From positions 124,001 to 188,000 of the forward strand of contig NZ_BSFL01000005.1 of assembly GCF_027922325.1 (NCBI RefSeq): a DNA stretch of 64,000 nt, in the 5' to 3' direction. Below are positions 1 to 8,232 of the stretch, piece after piece. How positions within the stretch are numbered: the stretch's first letter is position 1; every line of letters begins with the position of its first letter. Made by a program: the position numbers and the translations under genes. This DNA comes from Methylopila turkensis. Its GTDB lineage: Bacteria > Pseudomonadota > Alphaproteobacteria > Rhizobiales > Methylopilaceae. The notes beneath the pieces were generated by a model, which did not search any database, was not told the origin of the DNA, and saw only the letters and a program-made list of their open reading frames with translations.

Positions 1-199
1 GTGTCGATGTCTCGAAGGGCGACGCCCCATCGAGCTCGACGTCCAGCCGCCCGGCCAGAGGGATGAGCAATGCTTGGCACGAGATGCTCGGACCGCAGCG
101 ATAGCGATCCAGCAGCCAGGCGTGCGGATCCACCGGCGGCCTTGCGTGAGCGCGTTGTAAGGCTGTGAGGGTGGGCGTCGGTTGCGGCGACCTAATCAT
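1..199 (-). CDS. Partial hypothetical protein (runs off left edge)
   Basis: An open frame on the minus strand starts at an ATG at 197-199 and stays open to base 1, giving 66 visible residues and no stop. Its ATG overlaps the TGA of the upstream AAA/M41 protease gene as ATGA, the usual sign of translational coupling, so it is probably the third gene of that leftward operon. The visible part is rich in proline and arginine at the start and holds the stretch HAWLLDRYRCG. I recognise no domain. The case for a gene rests on the open frame, the overlap and the matching GC-rich codon use. Confidence 0.5.
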   Translation of the reverse strand, partial: MIRSPQPTPTLTALQRAHARPPVDPHAWLLDRYRCGPSISCQALLIPLAGRLDVELDGASPFETST

Positions 200-2148
200 G
201 CAGGCCTCCTGTCGCCAAGACCTTCAGCCCCCGGCAAACTGGCCTCGCGGCACAGACGAGCGACATCGTCTCCGCGAACAAAGCGACGTTCGGCGAGTTG
301 CGCCGCGACTGCTTCGATCTCGCTTCTGTGTCGGCGCACCAGATCTTTCGCTCGCTGCTGCAGGCGTACAAGATCGCGTTCGACGCCGAACCGAAGCTGC
401 TCGTTGCTCGAAAGCGTGGACGCCATCTGATCGGCAGCTCCAAGGAATGTGAGCTTCTCGCCCAGTCCAAACGATCCATGCGCGCCGGCGAGCAACGACG
501 TGGCGACGGCAAGGTCCGACGCTTCGACACCGCCAGATCCGGCATCAGCGGCCCCGCAGAGGACTTCGTCAGCTGCACGCCCTGCAAGGGTGACAATGAC
601 GTAGTCTTCGATGTCGGCGAAAGTCATCGGACGTCGACGACGGCTGAAGTTCGTGAGGCCAATTCCGTCGCCGCTCGAACCGATCTGGACCGCGCCGACC
701 TTGAGGCCCAGAACGCATGCGATCACCGCATGTCCGGCTTCATGCAATGCGGTCTGCCAGAGCAGCTCCTTTTCGATGTTCATCGGCGGCGCGATCGCGG
801 CCGCCAGATCTTCGACGCGAAGCTCCCGGGACGCGTCTCTGGCGATCTGACGAGCTTCTGTGACGATCCTGACGATGTCGGCGCCCGACATGCCCTCGGT
901 CATCTGTGCGAACGGCTCGAGGTCGTCAGATGCGAGATCTTGTCCGAGATAGCACCGGAAGATGACCTCACGGTCCGCCTTGTTCGGCAGCTGTATCCTG
1001 ACGACCTTGTCGAGGCGACCGGCGCGCCTCAGCGCTGGGTCCACTCGGCTGGCGTTGTTACATGCCCCGATCGTGATCAGGCCGGGATACCTCAGCGTGC
1101 CGTCGATCAGATCGAGGACGCCATTGACGAAGTTGATCCACCAAGCGGCGTATCTTCCCTCCTGGCTGTCTCGATCGACGATGCTGTCGATCTCGTCGAT
1201 CATCAGGAGCCCGGGACGATGTGCTCGAGCGGCTTCGATGGCCGAACGCGCGGCCTTGAGCGCGTCGTCGAGGTGACCTTCGCCGGAAGAAAGCCAGCGT
1301 GAGACCGAAGTGGTCTCCAGAGGCAGCTGGGTGGTCTTGGCCAGCGCCATGGCGAAGATGCTTTTGCCGACGCCGGGAGGGCCTTCCAGGAGGATGCCCT
1401 TTGGAAGATCCTTTAGCGAAATCCCGGGATCTCCCCGGCGTAGCCGCTGTATGTCGCGCGCAAGCGCCAAGCCCCAGGATTTGGCTGCTCCATAGCCGGC
1501 GAGTTCGGAAAGCTCGGGAACGCCATCCGAGGTCTGCGCCGGCGGGGCCGCTGCTGTTCCCCTCAGCCGCCTTATGGTTTCGGCCAGAGACGCGCCAGGT
1601 CTCACCGCGAAGGCGATCGAATCCAGATTGAGGACGTCAGGCGTACCTATGGCGTCTGCCGCTACGGCCTCTCCGTAGAACTCGCCGAGAACTCGAGCGA
1701 CATCTGCGGCTGTCGGCTTAGCCGCGACGATCCAGCGATCAAAATTTCGGACGAGGATCGCTGGAAGCTGTCGTTCGGGGTCCGCCGCGACGCCGACTAC
1801 GGATTTTCCTAAGGCGATCTCGCCAGCGATAATCTGGGCCTTGTCGTCGAGGAAGGTCGATCGGCGAGTTGTGGTTTTTGCCTCGGAGCGGAAGAGGTGC
1901 GGGCTCGAGTGGGACGTGTCTGAAATATGCCGAGTGATCAGTTCGCGTATAACCTCGACGATGGGATCTACCCAGCTCTCCGAGGGCGCCTCGATCACCC
2001 ATGCAAGCGGTTGCTTCAGAAGCCGCTCGAACGGCTCGGCCTCTGTTGCTTCAGCCATGGCGTGCCGGACCAGACGCTTGGCGAACGACGCCTCTCCGGG
2101 CTCCTTTTCATGCGGTTCATCAAGCTCGTCGTTCTCGGCAGGACGCAT
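196..2148 (-). CDS. Soluble AAA+ ATPase with FtsH-like M41 peptidase domain
   Basis: A 650-residue protein joining an AAA+ ATPase module to a zinc metallopeptidase module, the domain order of FtsH. Visible motifs are Walker A GPPGVGKS (about 256-263), Walker B LLMIDEID (about 314-321), a second region of homology with paired Asn and Arg (about 364-378), the zinc site HEAGH (469-473), and the third ligand Asp in EASDLAVAT (about 545). All catalytic positions look intact, so an ATP-dependent protease is likely. Unlike housekeeping FtsH there is no N-terminal membrane segment; about 200 residues of unrecognised sequence precede the ATPase. The ATG at 2148 is used here; a GTG six bases upstream (2154) would overlap the preceding stop as GTGA and is equally possible. 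It lies in a leftward operon between two unrecognised genes. Confidence 0.85.
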   Translation of the reverse strand: MRPAENDELDEPHEKEPGEASFAKRLVRHAMAEATEAEPFERLLKQPLAWVIEAPSESWVDPIVEVIRELITRHISDTSHSSPHLFRSEAKTTTRRSTFLDDKAQIIAGEIALGKSVVGVAADPERQLPAILVRNFDRWIVAAKPTAADVARVLGEFYGEAVAADAIGTPDVLNLDSIAFAVRPGASLAETIRRLRGTAAAPPAQTSDGVPELSELAGYGAAKSWGLALARDIQRLRRGDPGISLKDLPKGILLEGPPGVGKSIFAMALAKTTQLPLETTSVSRWLSSGEGHLDDALKAARSAIEAARAHRPGLLMIDEIDSIVDRDSQEGRYAAWWINFVNGVLDLIDGTLRYPGLITIGACNNASRVDPALRRAGRLDKVVRIQLPNKADREVIFRCYLGQDLASDDLEPFAQMTEGMSGADIVRIVTEARQIARDASRELRVEDLAAAIAPPMNIEKELLWQTALHEAGHAVIACVLGLKVGAVQIGSSGDGIGLTNFSRRRRPMTFADIEDYVIVTLAGRAADEVLCGAADAGSGGVEASDLAVATSLLAGAHGSFGLGEKLTFLGAADQMASTLSSNEQLRFGVERDLVRLQQRAKDLVRRHRSEIEAVAAQLAERRFVRGDDVARLCREASLPGAEGLGDRRPA

Positions 2149-2150
2149 GG

Positions 2151-2786
2151 TCACCGCTCCACCTGGCGTTCTGAGATCGAGGACATCGGCGTGATCGGCG
2201 TTTCGAAGTTGATGGACAGCAGCCCGCCCGCGACGAGGGCGAGCACGACCCCGACCGGATCCGGCGCCATGATGACGGCGGCGCAGTCCTCGAGTGTTGC
2301 GAGAGGGTCTTCGCGCACCAGAGTCAGGACCGAGAATCGGTCGCTGGCGGCGACGGACAAGCTGGCGTAGCGGGCGACGAGCTTGCAATTATCCAGGAAG
2401 GGCCTTCGGCGGATCCATCTCTGGGTGAGTAAGCGAACAGTCTTATCCGCCTTGGGGGCTGAAGATTTCCTCAGAAGCCAGAGACGTTTGCGGATCTCTG
2501 CGTCGTACCAGATCCGATTCGGGGCAACGACCACGACCATGACGCCCCGGGGACCACGGACGGGGATCGGAATCAGCTCCGTGGAGCCGATCAAGGATTT
2601 AAGGCGCTCGGCGGCGCCCTCGAAATCGCAGTCCCTCAGCTGGTATTGGGGCAGCGCCTGAATTACGGCGTGAACCTCACGCGACAAGCGATCTAAATCC
2701 TTCTGGCGACGCCTTTGGCGCTCGCGGAAGGATTGCTTTCCGTCGTAATCAGGGATTGGACGTATAACGGGTGCGTCGACAAGCAC
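2151..2786 (-). CDS. Hypothetical protein upstream of the AAA/M41 protease
   Basis: A 211-residue protein with a GTG start preceded by a strong Shine-Dalgarno stretch (GAGGAAGAGGG). The N-terminal third is very basic and probably helical (RQRRRQKDLDRLSREV), followed by a hydrophobic strand-like segment (GVMVVVVAPNRIWYD). The last 70 residues read like a small alpha/beta or winged-helix fold. I do not recognise the family. Its stop abuts or overlaps the start of the AAA/M41 gene, so the two are co-transcribed and it may be a substrate, adaptor or DNA-binding partner of the protease. That role is inference from position only. Confidence 0.65.
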   Translation of the reverse strand: MLVDAPVIRPIPDYDGKQSFRERQRRRQKDLDRLSREVHAVIQALPQYQLRDCDFEGAAERLKSLIGSTELIPIPVRGPRGVMVVVVAPNRIWYDAEIRKRLWLLRKSSAPKADKTVRLLTQRWIRRRPFLDNCKLVARYASLSVAASDRFSVLTLVREDPLATLEDCAAVIMAPDPVGVVLALVAGGLLSINFETPITPMSSISERQVER

Positions 2787-2980
2787 GGCGCCCTCTTCCT
2801 CGGTCTGCGTGGCCGGAAAGTTCGATTGGGGGCGTCGTGACGGAGCTCGGAACGGCCGATCCGCACGCGAACGAGTTTGAGCGGACTGGCGGGATCGCCG
2901 GATGCGCGCTCTACTTTGTACCGGTCTTGGAGCCGGGTGGGATTTTACTATCTCATCCGCTCGGACTGCGGAAGCGCCAA

Positions 2981-2997
2981 GTTGACTTTATGTCAAC
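2981..2997. promoter_or_regulatory. Palindromic operator upstream of the XRE regulator
   Basis: The inverted repeat GTTGAC-TTTAT-GTCAAC is perfect over 6 bp arms and ends 12 bases before the ATG of the XRE gene. The left arm contains TTGAC, which could also act as a -35 element. XRE-family repressors commonly bind such TTGAC/GTCAA palindromes, so autoregulation is likely. The rest of the divergent spacer 2787-3009 shows no gene. Confidence 0.55.
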
Positions 2998-3009
2998 CGA
3001 AGCGGGGTT

Positions 3010-3234
3010 ATGGTAAACGAACGGCAAATCAAAGCGGCCCGGAGCCTTCTAGACTGGTCGCAACAGGAACTCGCTGAGCGCGCGGGAGTCGCTCGCTTCA
3101 CGCTGATCAAAATCGAATCCGGGGACGCTCGTCCCCAAGAGGCGACGGTCGCCAAAATCGTCGATGCGCTGGAGAAGGGTGGCGTCACCTTCTTCGAAGC
3201 CGAAGGCCATATCGGCGTCTCGGCGAGACGGTGA
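3010..3234 (+). CDS. XRE-family helix-turn-helix regulator
   Basis: A 74-residue protein that is almost entirely a Cro/C1-type helix-turn-helix domain (WSQQELAERAGVARFTLIKI, about residues 17-36), followed by a short amphipathic tail typical of small XRE regulators. It is transcribed divergently from the operon holding the AAA/M41 protease, and its own start lies directly after a palindromic operator, so it probably represses itself and perhaps the leftward operon. No partner gene follows it on the same strand, so a toxin-antitoxin role is not supported. Confidence 0.85.
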   Translation: MVNERQIKAARSLLDWSQQELAERAGVARFTLIKIESGDARPQEATVAKIVDALEKGGVTFFEAEGHIGVSARR

Positions 3235-3669
3235 CGCTGCGCGGCGTACCGGCCGCCAACGCGCTTTTGATCCGAGGGCCGCGGTCGCCTCCCACAATCC
3301 AACGCATCTTTCGAACGGCTAGAAATGCGGCGCCGCAACAAAGGCGGGCGCCGCCAGCCGCCTCCTCGACCGCCTTCGTGCCGCGACATTCGGCGAAATC
3401 ACGGCAGGCTCTGCGCATTCCGCGGAGCGAGCGCTGTCGGCCGCCTGTTTTCTGAACAAATATGATCGCGGCTTACTAAATATGCAGCAAGGGCCCCCTA
3501 CTGATCTCTCACAGACAAGTCTGTTCGCTCTGCTTCCATAATTGCGCTTCTGGAACAGAAAACGGAACGCTCGCAAGCAAGACAGTCAGCGAAACCTGAT
3601 CATAGCATTGGTGATAGCAAAGCTCGGACTTGAGCTGACGTCCCGCAGTTGATCACACGGAGCTCTGTC
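3235..3669. other. Gene-free spacer with a 14-bp palindrome
   Basis: About 435 bases without a credible coding frame; the frames present have atypical composition. Composition becomes AT-richer after 3455. The perfect palindrome ACAGAC-AA-GTCTGT at 3511-3524 could be a regulator site for the rightward monooxygenase gene. A GGAG Shine-Dalgarno at 3659-3662 belongs to that gene. Confidence 0.5.
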
Positions 3670-4632
3670 GTGAGAAAAAGGCTTATATTCAACTGCTTCA
3701 CGATGAACGTGGTTTCGCACATCTATCACGGAACCTGGCGACACCCGCTGAGCACCAAGTCACAGTTTGATGACCTCGAGACCTGGAAGGACCTGACGAA
3801 GACCCTCGAAAAGGGCTGCTTCGACGCTCTGTTCCTTGCCGACATCATCGGCATCGATCCGGCCTACAAGGGTTCGTGGGACACTTACATCGAAGAAGGT
3901 CTTCAGATCCCCTGCAACGACACCGGCGCGCTTTCAGCGGCGCTGATTGGCTGCACGGAGAACCTCGGCCTCACCTTCACCAGCTCAGTCCTGTCCGAGC
4001 ACCCGTTCAGCTTCGCGCGACGCATCTCGACGATGGACCGTCTGAGCAAGGGTCGCATCGGCTGGAACATCGTGACGAGCGTCACGAACAACGCGGCCCA
4101 GAACTTCGGACTCGATGGAATCGTCGATCACGACGAACGCTACCGCTGGGCCGAGGAGTATGTGGACATCGTCTACAAGCTCTGGGAGGGCTCGTGGGAC
4201 GAGGGCGCGGTGCTCAACGACCGCGAGCGCGGCGTCTACGCCGACAAGAACAAGATCCACAAGATCGACCACCGCAGCTCGCGCTACAAGGTCATGGGGC
4301 CGCACCTCTGCTCCCCGTCGCTGCAGCGCACCCCGGTGCTCTACCAGGCGGGCTCATCGAAGACGGGACGCGACTTCGCGGCCAAGAACGCCGAAGGCAC
4401 CTTCATCCTTTATCCGGGCATCGAGGGCGCTCGAAAGGGCATCGCCGAGCAGCGCGCCCTCGCCGCGAGCTTCGGCCGGCGTCCGGAGGACCTCAAGTTA
4501 ATCCAGGGCTTCTCCTTTATCGTGGGGAGCACCGAGGAGGAGGCTTGGCGCAAGTCGAAAGAGATCGACGAGTGGGATCGAGTCCGCCCGCTACTTCTGC
4601 TGGCGCGCCTCGGACTATCTCGACAAGCATGA
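3670..4632 (+). pseudogene. Truncated LLM-class flavin-dependent monooxygenase (NtaA/SnaA/DszA-like)
   Basis: The first 300 or so residues match the N-terminal part of the bacterial luciferase-like FMNH2-dependent monooxygenases of the NtaA/SnaA/DszA type: an opening RKRLIFNCFTMNVVSH, the motif RISTMDRLSKGRIGWNIVTS, and a QAGSSKTGRDFAAKNAE stretch. Such enzymes use reduced flavin from a partner reductase to attack N- or S-containing substrates. The family is normally around 440 residues; here homology stops near base 4572 and the frame ends at 4632. Directly after the break, in another frame, comes the tail of an acyl-CoA dehydrogenase. The GTG at 3670 is chosen because GGAG lies 7 bases upstream. 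A product, if made, is unlikely to be active. Confidence 0.8.
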
Positions 4633-4981
4633 ACAGCACGCCGAGCTCGTTGGCGCGATGTGCAAGATCAACACGACCGAAGCCATGTTCGAGGTCGTGT
4701 ACAAGTGCATGCAGATCGTCGGCGTGAACTCGCTCAGCAAGGAATATCCGTTCGCGCGGATCCTCCGCGAGGCCTCGGTTCTGCCGATCTACGACGGCGG
4801 CAACATGGGCATGCAGCGCCGCCGCGTCCACGGCGTCATCGCGCACGAAGGCTTCAACCCGCGCGCGGTGATGAACGACGAGACCATCATCTTCGAGAAG
4901 TCGATGGAGAGCATCGGCACCGTCGCTGACTGGGACAATCGCTACGGCAACGCTGCGCCGAACGCGATCGCCGCTGAGTAA
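4580..4981 (+). pseudogene. C-terminal fragment of an acyl-CoA dehydrogenase-family flavoprotein
   Basis: From about base 4580, in the +1 frame relative to the monooxygenase, about 133 residues match the C-terminal helical domain of acyl-CoA dehydrogenase-like flavoproteins: SARYFCWRASDYLDK, GVNSLSKEYPFARILREA, and LPIYDGGNMGMQRRRVHG. The N-terminal two thirds (FAD and substrate domains, about 270 residues) are absent. The simplest reading is one deletion of 1.2 kb or more that joined the 5' end of the monooxygenase gene to the 3' end of a neighbouring dehydrogenase gene, out of frame. Internal starts (for example ATG 4658) could give a peptide, but it would lack the active site. Confidence 0.75.
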
Positions 4982-5000
4982 AACCAGCGACGCGCGCCTG

Positions 5001-5036
5001 TCCGCTCCGAGCGTCTTTCCCTCCGCTCGGAGCGGA
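5001..5036 (+). terminator. Perfect 13-bp hairpin after the monooxygenase/dehydrogenase remnant
   Basis: TCCGCTCCGAGCG at 5001-5013 pairs perfectly with 5024-5036 across a 10-base loop. It lies 20 bases after the stop of the dehydrogenase fragment and before the porin gene. There is no clear T tract, so termination is inferred from stem strength and position. Confidence 0.6.
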
Positions 5037-5189
5037 TAAGCAAACCCTCCGGAACATGCCTTGCAGGCCGGCGGCTGTGGTCGCGCGGCGGGAGACGCCT
5101 CCCGTTGCGCGACGCATCGAATGAGCAATCCGAGCAGTCCCGGCGGAGCAGGACGCTCGCGAACCGCCACCTAATCGGGAATAACCGTC

Positions 5190-5993
5190 ATGACTCGCAC
5201 CCTTGCGACGGGCGCGCTTTGCGCGCTCGTGACCTGCGCTTGCGTTCCTGCCGCCTCCGCCGCGGATCTCCAGCCGATGGAAACCGCGCCCGAAGCGCCG
5301 TCCTTCTACGACGTCGCGTTCGGCGTGAAGCTCACGAACGACTACATTCTCAGAAGCGTGAGCCAGTCGAACGGCAAGCCGGCCGTCCAGGGCTACGCCG
5401 AACTGACCCTGTTCGACTGGGTCTACGCCGGCATCTGGGGCTCGAACGTCGACTTTGGCGCCTCCAATCCTTCGATGGAGCTCGATTTCTGGGGCGGCCT
5501 TCGCCACAGCTTCGGGCCGCTGACGCTCGACGTGGGCTACATCGACGTGAACTACACGTCCGAGCTGAAGAACGCCCACAAGATGGATTTCTGGAAGATC
5601 TACGGCATAGCGAAATACGCTCTGACGGACTGGCTAACGGTCGGCGCCAACATCTACTGGACCAGCGATTTCGTTGGCTTCGGCGTCGACGGCACGCACT
5701 CCGCGGCGTTCGCTCGCATCGATCTTCCGGGACTGTCGACGCTCCCCGACGTCAAGTTCTACGTATCGGGTGAGTTCGGCAGGCAGTGGGTCGCCAAGAA
5801 TTTCGCGCCGGACCACAACTTCTGGAACCTTGGAGGCGGGGCAACCTACAAGGCGATGACCCTCGACCTGCGCTACACCGGCGCAAGTCTCTCCAAGCGC
5901 GAATGCGCCTTGTTTATCGGCGATCGAAACTCGTGCGGCGACCGCTTCATGGCGTCGCTGTCGTTCGACACGTCTCTCTCGAAGTTGAAATGA
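5190..5993 (+). CDS. TorF-family putative porin (outer membrane protein)
   Basis: A 267-residue protein with a clear Sec signal peptide (hydrophobic core, then AASAADLQ) and alternating aromatic/hydrophobic strands typical of a beta-barrel. The opening of the mature part (VAFGVKLTNDYILRSVSQSNGKP) resembles the TorF/TIGR02001 porin family, which begins with a similar 'tNDY.fRGiSqt' segment, and the chain ends with a strand-like LSFDTSLSKLK. It probably forms a small-solute channel in the outer membrane. It sits between the monooxygenase remnant and ribB, so it may once have served substrate uptake for that flavoenzyme pathway (inference). ATG 5190 has GGGA upstream. Confidence 0.8.
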   Translation: MTRTLATGALCALVTCACVPAASAADLQPMETAPEAPSFYDVAFGVKLTNDYILRSVSQSNGKPAVQGYAELTLFDWVYAGIWGSNVDFGASNPSMELDFWGGLRHSFGPLTLDVGYIDVNYTSELKNAHKMDFWKIYGIAKYALTDWLTVGANIYWTSDFVGFGVDGTHSAAFARIDLPGLSTLPDVKFYVSGEFGRQWVAKNFAPDHNFWNLGGGATYKAMTLDLRYTGASLSKRECALFIGDRNSCGDRFMASLSFDTSLSKLK

Positions 5994-6003
5994 CCTGAGC
6001 GGC

Positions 6004-6030
6004 GGCCGGCGCGGTTTTCCCGCGTCGGCC
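6004..6030 (+). terminator. Hairpin after the porin gene
   Basis: An 11-bp stem with one G-T pair (GGCCGGCGCGG at 6004-6014 with 6020-6030) and a T-rich five-base loop lies 10 bases after the porin stop. No T tract follows, so it may slow or end transcription before ribB only partly. Confidence 0.45.
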
Positions 6031-6119
6031 CTGCCGTGACGCGAACGCCGACGGCGCATCTGACCGTGTTCCCGAGGCCCACGCTCCGTCCACATGACCA
6101 CGAGCCTGTTGGAGTCGCC

Positions 6120-6830
6120 GTGAACACCTCCAATCGAAGCTTACTTGTCCCGAGCCCGAGCCTGTCGCAGGTGAGGATCCCCTTGAGCCAGCGGTTCAGT
6201 CCCGCCGGCGAGATCGTCGCAGCGATAGCGCGCGGGGAAATGGTGATCCTGGTCGACGACGAAGATCGGGAGAATGAAGGCGACCTCGTCGTGGCCGCCC
6301 AGTTCGCGACCCCGGCGGCGATCAACTTCATGGCGACGCATGGCAGAGGGCTGATCTGCCTCGCCCTAACGCCCGAGCATGTCGACCGTCTCGGTCTCAT
6401 TCCGATGGCGGCCCGCAACACTTGTCCCTTGGGCACGGCCTTCACGGTGTCCGTCGAGGCGAGGGAGGGCGTCACGACCGGCATCTCCGCCTTTGATCGC
6501 GCTCATACGATTGCGACCGTGATAGACCCCGCTAAGGGCGCCGGCGACCTCGTCAGCCCCGGCCATGTGTTTCCGTTGCGCGCCCGCATCGGCGGGCTGA
6601 TGGAACGGGCCGGGCACACCGAGGCAGCCGTTGACGTCTCCAAGATGGCAGGCCTCATCCCTGCGGGGGTCATCTGCGAGATCATGAGCGAGGACGGGCG
6701 CATGGCTCGGACGCCGGAGCTCCTCGAATTCGCTAGGACCCACGGCCTGCTCATCGGCTCGATCGCCAGCCTGATCACATACGCCGAGAACCGGAGGGCC
6801 TACTTCTCGACAGAGGTGCGCCATGGATAG
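6120..6830 (+). CDS. ribB: 3,4-dihydroxy-2-butanone 4-phosphate synthase
   Basis: Converts ribulose 5-phosphate to 3,4-dihydroxy-2-butanone 4-phosphate and formate, the pentose branch of riboflavin synthesis. Family hallmarks are intact: the acidic metal/substrate loop [11 protein letters not shown], the block [15 protein letters not shown], and the motif GHVFPLRAR with its catalytic His, followed by a GHTEAAVD segment. The GTG at 6120 is preferred because GGAG precedes it by 5 bases, giving 236 residues; longer starts back to 6036 add only unconserved sequence. It overlaps the next gene (truncated ribA fused to HPP) by 8 bp. No FMN riboswitch is visible upstream. A nearby second riboflavin gene set fits extra flavin supply for FMN-dependent monooxygenases. 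Confidence 0.92.
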   Translation: MNTSNRSLLVPSPSLSQVRIPLSQRFSPAGEIVAAIARGEMVILVDDEDRENEGDLVVAAQFATPAAINFMATHGRGLICLALTPEHVDRLGLIPMAARNTCPLGTAFTVSVEAREGVTTGISAFDRAHTIATVIDPAKGAGDLVSPGHVFPLRARIGGLMERAGHTEAAVDVSKMAGLIPAGVICEIMSEDGRMARTPELLEFARTHGLLIGSIASLITYAENRRAYFSTEVRHG

Positions 6831-8232
6831 CTTCCGGCATCCAGGTCGCGAGCTTCGGACTGCGACCGTCGATCTCCGGCTCGGCCGCGCCGTCGTTATC
6901 CAGGGCGAAGCGCCGCTCGTCGTGCTTGCGGCCGAGACCGCGACGCAGGAAGGCGTCGACGAGCTCCTGGAATGTTCGACATCGCTTCGACTGGTGCTCG
7001 CAGGCGGGCGAGCAGCCTTTTCGGAAGGCCGCACGCTTGCCGAATTCAGCCGCCCCAAGGCCTACCGCTTTCCCGACGACCTTCTGACGCCCGTCGCGCT
7101 CGAGCGCCTGGCGGGTCCCGACCAGGCGTTGGGCCGTCTTGAACAGGTCGCAGCGCCGAACGACGCGGAAGCCGCGGTGACGCTCGCGCGACTGAGCCAT
7201 CTGATCCCGGCTTTGGTCGTGGGCGCGCGTCATCGCTCTGCTCCTGAACTCGCTCACGTCGACGCCGCGACGATCGCTCGGTCTCAGGCGAGCGCGCAAC
7301 GCCCGGTCATGCGCTTCGTGGCGGAAGCCGCAATGCCGCTCGAATTCGCGCCGACGGCGCGCGCGCTCTCATTCCGATCGACCCATGACGGGTCTGAACA
7401 TCTGGCGATCGTCGTCGGCGACGTCAGCAAGGCCAGCGCGCCGCTCGTGCGCGTTCATTCGCGGTGCTTCACGGGCGATCTTCTCCCACACGTCGAAGGG
7501 TCCCAGGTGGACACGATGCTCCAGGTCATACGCCGCCTGATACCCGACACGCCTCCCATCAGCCGAAAGGAGCGGGCGCTGGCGATCGTCGGCGCCCTGA
7601 CGGGAGTGCTGGCGACCGGTCTCCTCAGCCGCATCGCGACGGGCGACGCGTCCGCTACGCCCTGGATAATCGCGCCGATGGGCGCCTCCGCGGTCCTTCT
7701 CTTCGCCGCGCCCGCCAGCCCTCTCGCCCAGCCCTGGTCGTTGATCGGGAGCAACCTCGTCGCGGCCCTTGTCGGCGTCGCCGCGGCGCGGACGATCCCC
7801 GATCCTGCGATGGCGTGCGCGGCGGCCATTGCGGGCGCGATCGCTTTGATGGCGGCCTTCCGTTGCCTTCACCCCCCGAGCGGAGCTGTCGCCCTGACTG
7901 CGGTGCTTGGCGGACCAGCGATCGCCAACCTCGGCTACGGTTACGCGCTCTGGCCAGTGATGGGGAACTCCCTCATCCTCCTGACGTCGGCGATCCTCTT
8001 CAACGGGCTGGCGGGCCGCTCCTATCCTCATCTGCGTCGCCTCGCGCCGCCCGTGGGCTCACCCGGCGAACAGATCCCCGAAGACGGCTTCGCCGCCAGA
8101 GATCTCGACGCTGCGCTCAGGAGTTTCGGCCGGTTCATCGACGTCGACCGCCAGGACCTCGGGCTGATCCTGAAAGACGCCCAGCTTCGCGCGCACAGCC
8201 GCCGGCTCGGCGGAGCCACATGCCGGACGTGA
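6823..8232 (+). CDS. Chimera: truncated GTP cyclohydrolase II joined to an HPP-family membrane protein
   Basis: Residues 1 to about 221 resemble the N-terminal extension and first catalytic strand of alphaproteobacterial RibA, ending at the hallmark [15 protein letters not shown], which carries the first zinc Cys. The essential RCDCG Cys pair and everything after it are missing, so cyclohydrolase activity is not expected. From about residue 232 (an in-frame ATG at 7516) the protein is an HPP-family integral membrane domain: [17 protein letters not shown], several hydrophobic helices, and the signature [16 protein letters not shown] (about 349-364). In normal HPP proteins a C-terminal CBS pair follows; here the frame stops at 8232 and the CBS pair continues one frame over. 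The join looks like a deletion fusing two genes in frame. ATG 7516 could produce the HPP part alone. Confidence 0.75.
   Translation: MDSFRHPGRELRTATVDLRLGRAVVIQGEAPLVVLAAETATQEGVDELLECSTSLRLVLAGGRAAFSEGRTLAEFSRPKAYRFPDDLLTPVALERLAGPDQALGRLEQVAAPNDAEAAVTLARLSHLIPALVVGARHRSAPELAHVDAATIARSQASAQRPVMRFVAEAAMPLEFAPTARALSFRSTHDGSEHLAIVVGDVSKASAPLVRVHSRCFTGDLLPHVEGSQVDTMLQVIRRLIPDTPPISRKERALAIVGALTGVLATGLLSRIATGDASATPWIIAPMGASAVLLFAAPASPLAQPWSLIGSNLVAALVGVAAARTIPDPAMACAAAIAGAIALMAAFRCLHPPSGAVALTAVLGGPAIANLGYGYALWPVMGNSLILLTSAILFNGLAGRSYPHLRRLAPPVGSPGEQIPEDGFAARDLDAALRSFGRFIDVDRQDLGLILKDAQLRAHSRRLGGATCRT

Noticed and set aside
3010..3234. Toxin-antitoxin pair with the XRE protein as antitoxin
   Set aside because: No small toxin-like gene is adjacent on the same strand.
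3319..3576. An 85-residue leftward frame in the spacer before the monooxygenase remnant
   Set aside because: Composition is unlike a protein-coding gene here (many Arg and Cys, no hydrophobic pattern) and no ribosome site precedes it.
4560..4640. Programmed frameshifting in the monooxygenase gene
   Set aside because: The sequence on the two sides belongs to two different protein families, so the break is a fusion point and not a slippage site.
5994..6119. FMN riboswitch upstream of ribB
   Set aside because: None of the conserved RFN-element blocks are present; only a GC-rich hairpin is seen.
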